Source: Methylocystis sp. MJC1
GTDB taxonomy: Bacteria; Pseudomonadota; Alphaproteobacteria; Rhizobiales; Beijerinckiaceae
Assembly: GCF_026427715.1 (NCBI RefSeq)
Contig: NZ_CP107558.1
Span: forward strand, 2,331,001 to 2,395,000
DNA length: 64,000 nt
Reading direction: 5' to 3'
Every line of letters starts with the position of its first letter. Position 1 is the stretch's first letter. Below the pieces are notes generated by a model. It had not been told where the DNA came from, did no database searches, and saw nothing but the letters and a program-made list of their open reading frames with translations. The position numbers were made by a program, and so were the translations under genes. Below, piece by piece: positions 60,346-64,000 of this stretch.

Positions 60346-62571
60346 TCAAAACGCCTGCTTCAGCCCGACGAAAAAGCCCCGGCGCGGCCCGTACTGCGGC
60401 GCGAAGACGCCGATCCCCGAGCCGTCGCGCAATTGATAGGCGTGGTCGAGCAGGTTGACGATATCGAAGCGCAGGGAAAGGGGCCGGTCGAAGACCGTCC
60501 CGATCTCGCGCGCGAGCCCAAGATTGACCTGCGTATAGGGCGAGACATGCGTGGTGTTGGCGAAGCCGCTCCGTAAGCCGCTGCCGTAAATCATGCTGAC
60601 GGAGCCGCGCGTCCCCCAGAAGACGTAGGAAGCGCCCGCCGAACCGCTCAGCGTCTGCGCGTGATCCGTGTAGACGTAGTGGCGAGAGATATAGTCGATT
60701 TCGTCGGAAGCAAACAGGAACTGGTTCGAGGTTATCTGCGTCGCCCGCTGACGCGCCCAGGCGAGATTGGCGTACGCGCGAAAATCGCCCTGGTGGAAAA
60801 GCGTCTTGAGCTCCACGCCCGTATTATAGGCCCGGTCGTAGTTGAAAGCGGTCTGGACATAGGCCTGTCCGAACTGGCCGTCGTCCAAGAGATTGCGCGC
60901 CCGCTTGTAATAAAAATCGACACCCGCTTCGAGCTGCGGCGTCAGCCTTTGCGTTATGCCGACATCGAAATAATGCGCGCGCTCGGGCCGCACGGGGCTC
61001 GAAAGCGGGACCTCCGCCTGCTGGGTCGTATTGGCGTAGACCGCAAGATTGGTCGGCGCCGCGAGGGCCTGCGAGGGCGGCGTGAAATAGCGCGCATAGC
61101 CGATATGGATCGTCGTGTCGTCCACCGGCTTGAAGACCAGCGATGCGCGCGGGCTCAGCTGATTGGCGGTCACGAACTGCCACATCTGGTCGAAACGCAG
61201 ACCTGCGTTCAGCGTGAGTTTATCGGTGAGCTTCCACTCGTCCTGCGCATAGACGCCGGCGAGCCAGCCGAGCTTCACATTGGGATCATAAGCGCCGATC
61301 GGCGCGTTGCCCGGATTGCCGTCGGCGTCGAGCGGCAAGACGAGCGAAGAGTTTATCACTTTGGTTTGCTCGCCGCTGACGGTGAAGCCGCCGCGGACCG
61401 TGTGGTCGCCGATGTGGTAGGCGGCGTCGCCCTGCAGGCCGTTGACGAGGCCCGCGCGATAGACCTCGGACGCAACGCCGTTGAAAACGAGATCGCCGAC
61501 CGCATCGGGAACGAAGTGGACCGTCGAGTAGCGCGAGAAGTAAGACAACTGAGTTTCTAGCTCGGCTGTGGATTTCGAGAGCGCGAGCACGTTATAGAAA
61601 GTGCGTTCGACTTGGTTTTCGTTGAGCTTCCCGGAGTCGAACGCGCTGACGCCAAAGGGAGCGAACTGTGGCTGTTGGCCGGGATTGTTGGGGATTTGGA
61701 AGCCCGTGACGGATGTTCCGGTGATGAAGCTCAGCTTGGTCGACTCGTCGATCGCGTAGGAAGCGAAGCCGAAAAACCTTCCCTGCCTCGTTCGGTCGTG
61801 CAGCGCCTCATGGCCGGGCGTCGTATTCTGGAGGCCGAGATTGTTCATGGTCAGGCGGCCCGAGGCAAAGGCTTCCCAGCGGCCGAGCTGGGCTCCGTAT
61901 TCGAAAGCGCTCTGTCCGGTCGCATGACTGCCGCCGTAGATGCTGGCGCTGCCGCCCGGCGTCGGCGGGGGCGGACGCGACACGATGTCGACGACGCCCG
62001 CCGTGCGCAGCCCATATTGCGCGGGAAGCGCGCCGGTAATGAGCGACAGGGAGCCGATGAAGCCCGTGTCCATCACCTGAGAGAAGCCGCCCGACACGCC
62101 CTCAGGCAAGAGAATGCCGTTGACGCGGTACTGGACGTTCCCGTGCTCGGTGCGAATGTGGAAGCTCCCGCCCGCCGCCGAATCCTGCGTCACGCCCGGG
62201 CTTTGCAGAAGGATTTGATCGAGCGTCGCCTGATTGCCCTGCGGCAGCGACTCGATCGCGCTGCGGTCGAGCCTGTAAACATTGGCACCGGCTTTTGGCA
62301 GCAGCCGGTCGAGCCGCGCCGTTTGGCCATCCGCGGTTGATTGGGACGGCGCAGGCGCGGTCTGTGTCTCTCGAAGGGCCCGCACTGGCGTCGAGCGCGT
62401 CGTTGCGGCGGCGGCCTGCCTCGGAGCAGTCGTCCGATGTCGATGCGCCGAGCCGACGTCGATCGTCGGCAGCGCCCGCTGCCCAAAGGCGGGGCCGTTT
62501 GAAACGGTGAAACCGGCGACGGCGGTAAGGGTGAGCAAACGCCGAAGGCGATAGGGCGACATGGGAGGCAT
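60346..62571 (-). CDS. TonB-dependent outer-membrane receptor
   Basis: 741 aa: signal peptide (cleavage near PAFGQ), a plug domain (about 85-220; LPQGNQATLDQILLQSPGVTQDS, ALPAQYGLRTAGVVDIVSRP) and a beta-barrel ending in the outer-membrane C-terminal strand GFFVGLKQAF. A short N-terminal linker follows the signal peptide without a clear TonB box. It takes up iron chelates, cobalamin or other metal ligands; substrate unknown. It is flanked on both sides by the ~200-bp palindromic elements. Confidence 0.92.
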   Translation of the reverse strand: MPPMSPYRLRRLLTLTAVAGFTVSNGPAFGQRALPTIDVGSAHRHRTTAPRQAAAATTRSTPVRALRETQTAPAPSQSTADGQTARLDRLLPKAGANVYRLDRSAIESLPQGNQATLDQILLQSPGVTQDSAAGGSFHIRTEHGNVQYRVNGILLPEGVSGGFSQVMDTGFIGSLSLITGALPAQYGLRTAGVVDIVSRPPPPTPGGSASIYGGSHATGQSAFEYGAQLGRWEAFASGRLTMNNLGLQNTTPGHEALHDRTRQGRFFGFASYAIDESTKLSFITGTSVTGFQIPNNPGQQPQFAPFGVSAFDSGKLNENQVERTFYNVLALSKSTAELETQLSYFSRYSTVHFVPDAVGDLVFNGVASEVYRAGLVNGLQGDAAYHIGDHTVRGGFTVSGEQTKVINSSLVLPLDADGNPGNAPIGAYDPNVKLGWLAGVYAQDEWKLTDKLTLNAGLRFDQMWQFVTANQLSPRASLVFKPVDDTTIHIGYARYFTPPSQALAAPTNLAVYANTTQQAEVPLSSPVRPERAHYFDVGITQRLTPQLEAGVDFYYKRARNLLDDGQFGQAYVQTAFNYDRAYNTGVELKTLFHQGDFRAYANLAWARQRATQITSNQFLFASDEIDYISRHYVYTDHAQTLSGSAGASYVFWGTRGSVSMIYGSGLRSGFANTTHVSPYTQVNLGLAREIGTVFDRPLSLRFDIVNLLDHAYQLRDGSGIGVFAPQYGPRRGFFVGLKQAF

Positions 62572-62752
62572 CCAGGAATATGAGCTAGCGATTCCTGTAA
62601 CAATATAACATTACAAAGCTTGGCGCTAGCCGGAGGAAGCGCGCTTGCCTTTACCGTGCCGCTGCGCGCTAATCACTTGAAAATACATGAAATATGCAAG
62701 CGACGCATCCCGCAAAGACAGCACATGGACGCGTCTTTATTTCGCTAACCTC

Positions 62753-62963
62753 GTCATGGCCGGGCTTGTCCCGGCCATCCACGCCCGGCGGATGACAGCG
62801 AATGCTGGGCTGCGCATACATCGGCCTTTGGAGCGTTTGCCCGCCGATGTAAGGAACAGAACTGGGAAGATTGCCAAGCCCTGCTGAACTTGGTCTATGC
62901 GATAGTGATTACGGGTCGGCCGTGCCCCTCGGCGTGGATGGCCGGGACAAGCCCGGCCAGGAC
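62753..62963. repeat. ~200-bp element with inverted ends, copy 2
   Basis: GTCATGGCCGGGCTTG ... CAAGCCCGGCCAGGAC, same inverted ends as 60066-60265 but a different ~140-base middle. The rest of the 475-base gap 62572-63046 holds the receptor's promoter region (AT-rich near 62600) and nothing else recognised. Confidence 0.75.
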
Positions 62964-63046
62964 AGGCCACGGAACGTGTGAATCAATAGCTGTAAGATCC
63001 CTATTCTATCCGATTGCCCTAATCCGCTCCCCCTCGGCGCCCACCC

Positions 63047-63910
63047 TCACGGCGCGCCCCACTCCTGTGGCCATTCCTGCTTCAGCCGACCGCCGAGCCG
63101 AACGGGCGAGATCATTGCCGCGAGGCCGTCCGCGCCGATTTCCACCGCCACGCCGCAGAAAGTCGCCTCCCCGCTCGCCGGCTCGTAACGCGCGCCCGGC
63201 GTCTTGCGGATGAAGCGGCGCAGCGGCTCTTCCTTGTCCATGCCGATCACCGAGTCGTAATCGCCGGTCATGCCCGCGTCGGTGAGATAGGCGGTGCCGC
63301 CCGGCAGGATTTGCGCGTCGGCGGTCGGCACATGGGTATGCGTGCCCACCACCAGCGAGGCGCGGCCATCGACGAAATGGCCGAGCGCCATTTTCTCGCT
63401 CGAGGTCTCCGCGTGCATGTCGACGACGATGGCGTCGCAGGCGACGCCCAAGGGGCATGCCCCGAGCTCGCGCTCCATCGCCGCGAAGGGGTCGTCGATC
63501 GCGTCCATGAAGACGCGGCCCATGGGATTGATCACCAGCACCTGCTGGCCGCGCGCGGCGGTGAAGAGATTGGAGCCCCGCCCCGGCGTGCCCGGCGGAT
63601 AGTTGATCGGCCGCAGCAGGCGCGGCTGGCGCTCGATGAAGACGAGGGTCTCGCGCTGGTCGAAGGCGTGATTGCCGAGCGTCACGCAATCGACGCCCGC
63701 CATCAGCATCTCCTCGCAGATCGCCTCGGTGATGCCGAAGCCCCCGGCGGCGTTCTCGCCGTTGCAGACCACGAAATCGAGCGCCCATTTTTCGCGCAGC
63801 CGCGGGACATAGCGGACCACCGCGGCGCGGCCGGCTCGGCCGAGGACATCGCCGACGAAGAGGATGCGCAGCGGTTGCGCGTTTTTGGGGCCAGTGGACA
63901 TGATCCTCAA
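63047..63910 (-). CDS. YmdB-family metallophosphoesterase
   Basis: 287 aa of the TIGR00282/YmdB family. Metal-binding blocks FVGDVLGRAGR, NGENAAGGFG, LGNHAFDQ and VGTHTHVPTADAQ are intact. YmdB hydrolyses 2',3'-cyclic nucleotides and affects biofilm/motility decisions in Bacillus. The start is 63910 or the MSTG at 63901. Confidence 0.92.
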   Translation of the reverse strand: MRIMSTGPKNAQPLRILFVGDVLGRAGRAAVVRYVPRLREKWALDFVVCNGENAAGGFGITEAICEEMLMAGVDCVTLGNHAFDQRETLVFIERQPRLLRPINYPPGTPGRGSNLFTAARGQQVLVINPMGRVFMDAIDDPFAAMERELGACPLGVACDAIVVDMHAETSSEKMALGHFVDGRASLVVGTHTHVPTADAQILPGGTAYLTDAGMTGDYDSVIGMDKEEPLRRFIRKTPGARYEPASGEATFCGVAVEIGADGLAAMISPVRLGGRLKQEWPQEWGAP

Positions 63911-64000
63911 TAGCCCGCAAAGGGCCGCAGATCAAAACTTGTTCTACGCCGCTGGGAAGATTTCCCGATTGCGAAAACGTCCGCCCTTTCTTAGGTGAGG

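Overview
The window is GC-rich DNA from what looks like an alphaproteobacterium of the order Hyphomicrobiales (Rhizobiales). The signs are Omp25/Omp31-type outer-membrane proteins with the WTGFYGGLNAG signature, an EipB-type (DUF1849) envelope protein, DUF1614 and DUF3313 proteins, and 4-nt coupled gene overlaps throughout. A methylotroph-like relative (Methylocystis/Methylosinus/Beijerinckiaceae) would fit, but no methane- or methanol-oxidation gene is present to prove it.

1-8.8 kb is core housekeeping DNA: a fatty-acid desaturase, a J-domain membrane protein, a DUF72 protein, a yjfL-yjfM-yjfC-like trio, a PEBP-family protein, lipB, and an operon of a gamma-glutamylcyclotransferase-like gene, panC and acylphosphatase. 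A tRNA-Ser(UGA) follows at 8757-8846.

8.83-21.14 kb is a genomic island integrated in the 3' end of that tRNA. A 14-bp copy of the tRNA end recurs at 21122-21135 beside a P4-type integrase, and both ends carry tandem 11-bp repeats likely to be integrase arm sites. The island is a defence island. It holds an AvcD-like anti-phage dCTP deaminase overlapping a 54-codon basic ORF, a small regulatory module (AlpA-like, PC4-like, winged helix), and a type III-like restriction operon (Zn-ribbon protein, Res, Mod, unknown 251-aa protein). The mod gene is split by one in-frame amber codon.

21.2-30.8 kb is mixed: a TetR regulator with a double palindromic operator in front of an Omp25-like gene, a DUF3313 lipoprotein, a TauD-like dioxygenase, a class D beta-lactamase, a 42-aa secreted peptide whose Shine-Dalgarno lies in a hairpin, a GGDEF protein, a LysM protein, an orphan nuoD, and a coiled-coil protein.

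30.8-44 kb is a complete gas-vesicle locus, all on the minus strand. An NtrC-type sigma-54 activator, a GvpF/L protein, a PAS histidine kinase and a receiver protein precede gvpA-gvpC-gvpN-(107 aa)-gvpO-gvpF-(GvpG-like)-gvpG-(GvpA/J-GvpK fusion)-gvpJ-gvpH-(194 aa)-cdc48. A good sigma-54 promoter lies upstream of gvpA. A second one lies on the plus strand before a 63-aa ORF divergent from the activator. The likely logic is two-component, sigma-54-dependent switching of buoyancy.

44-64 kb is ordinary chromosome with a phospholipase C-like phosphoesterase, a TPR-sulfotransferase, a GspC-like protein, DUF1614, a DODA-type dioxygenase, an SGNH hydrolase, EipB, RidA, GDPD, a SulP transporter with beta-carbonic anhydrase, the NAD(P)HX repair enzyme, a YpfJ-type metalloprotease, a TonB-dependent receptor and a YmdB-type phosphoesterase. 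It is studded with two families of palindromic intergenic repeats: four ~104-bp elements alternating in orientation, and two ~200-bp elements flanking the TonB receptor gene.
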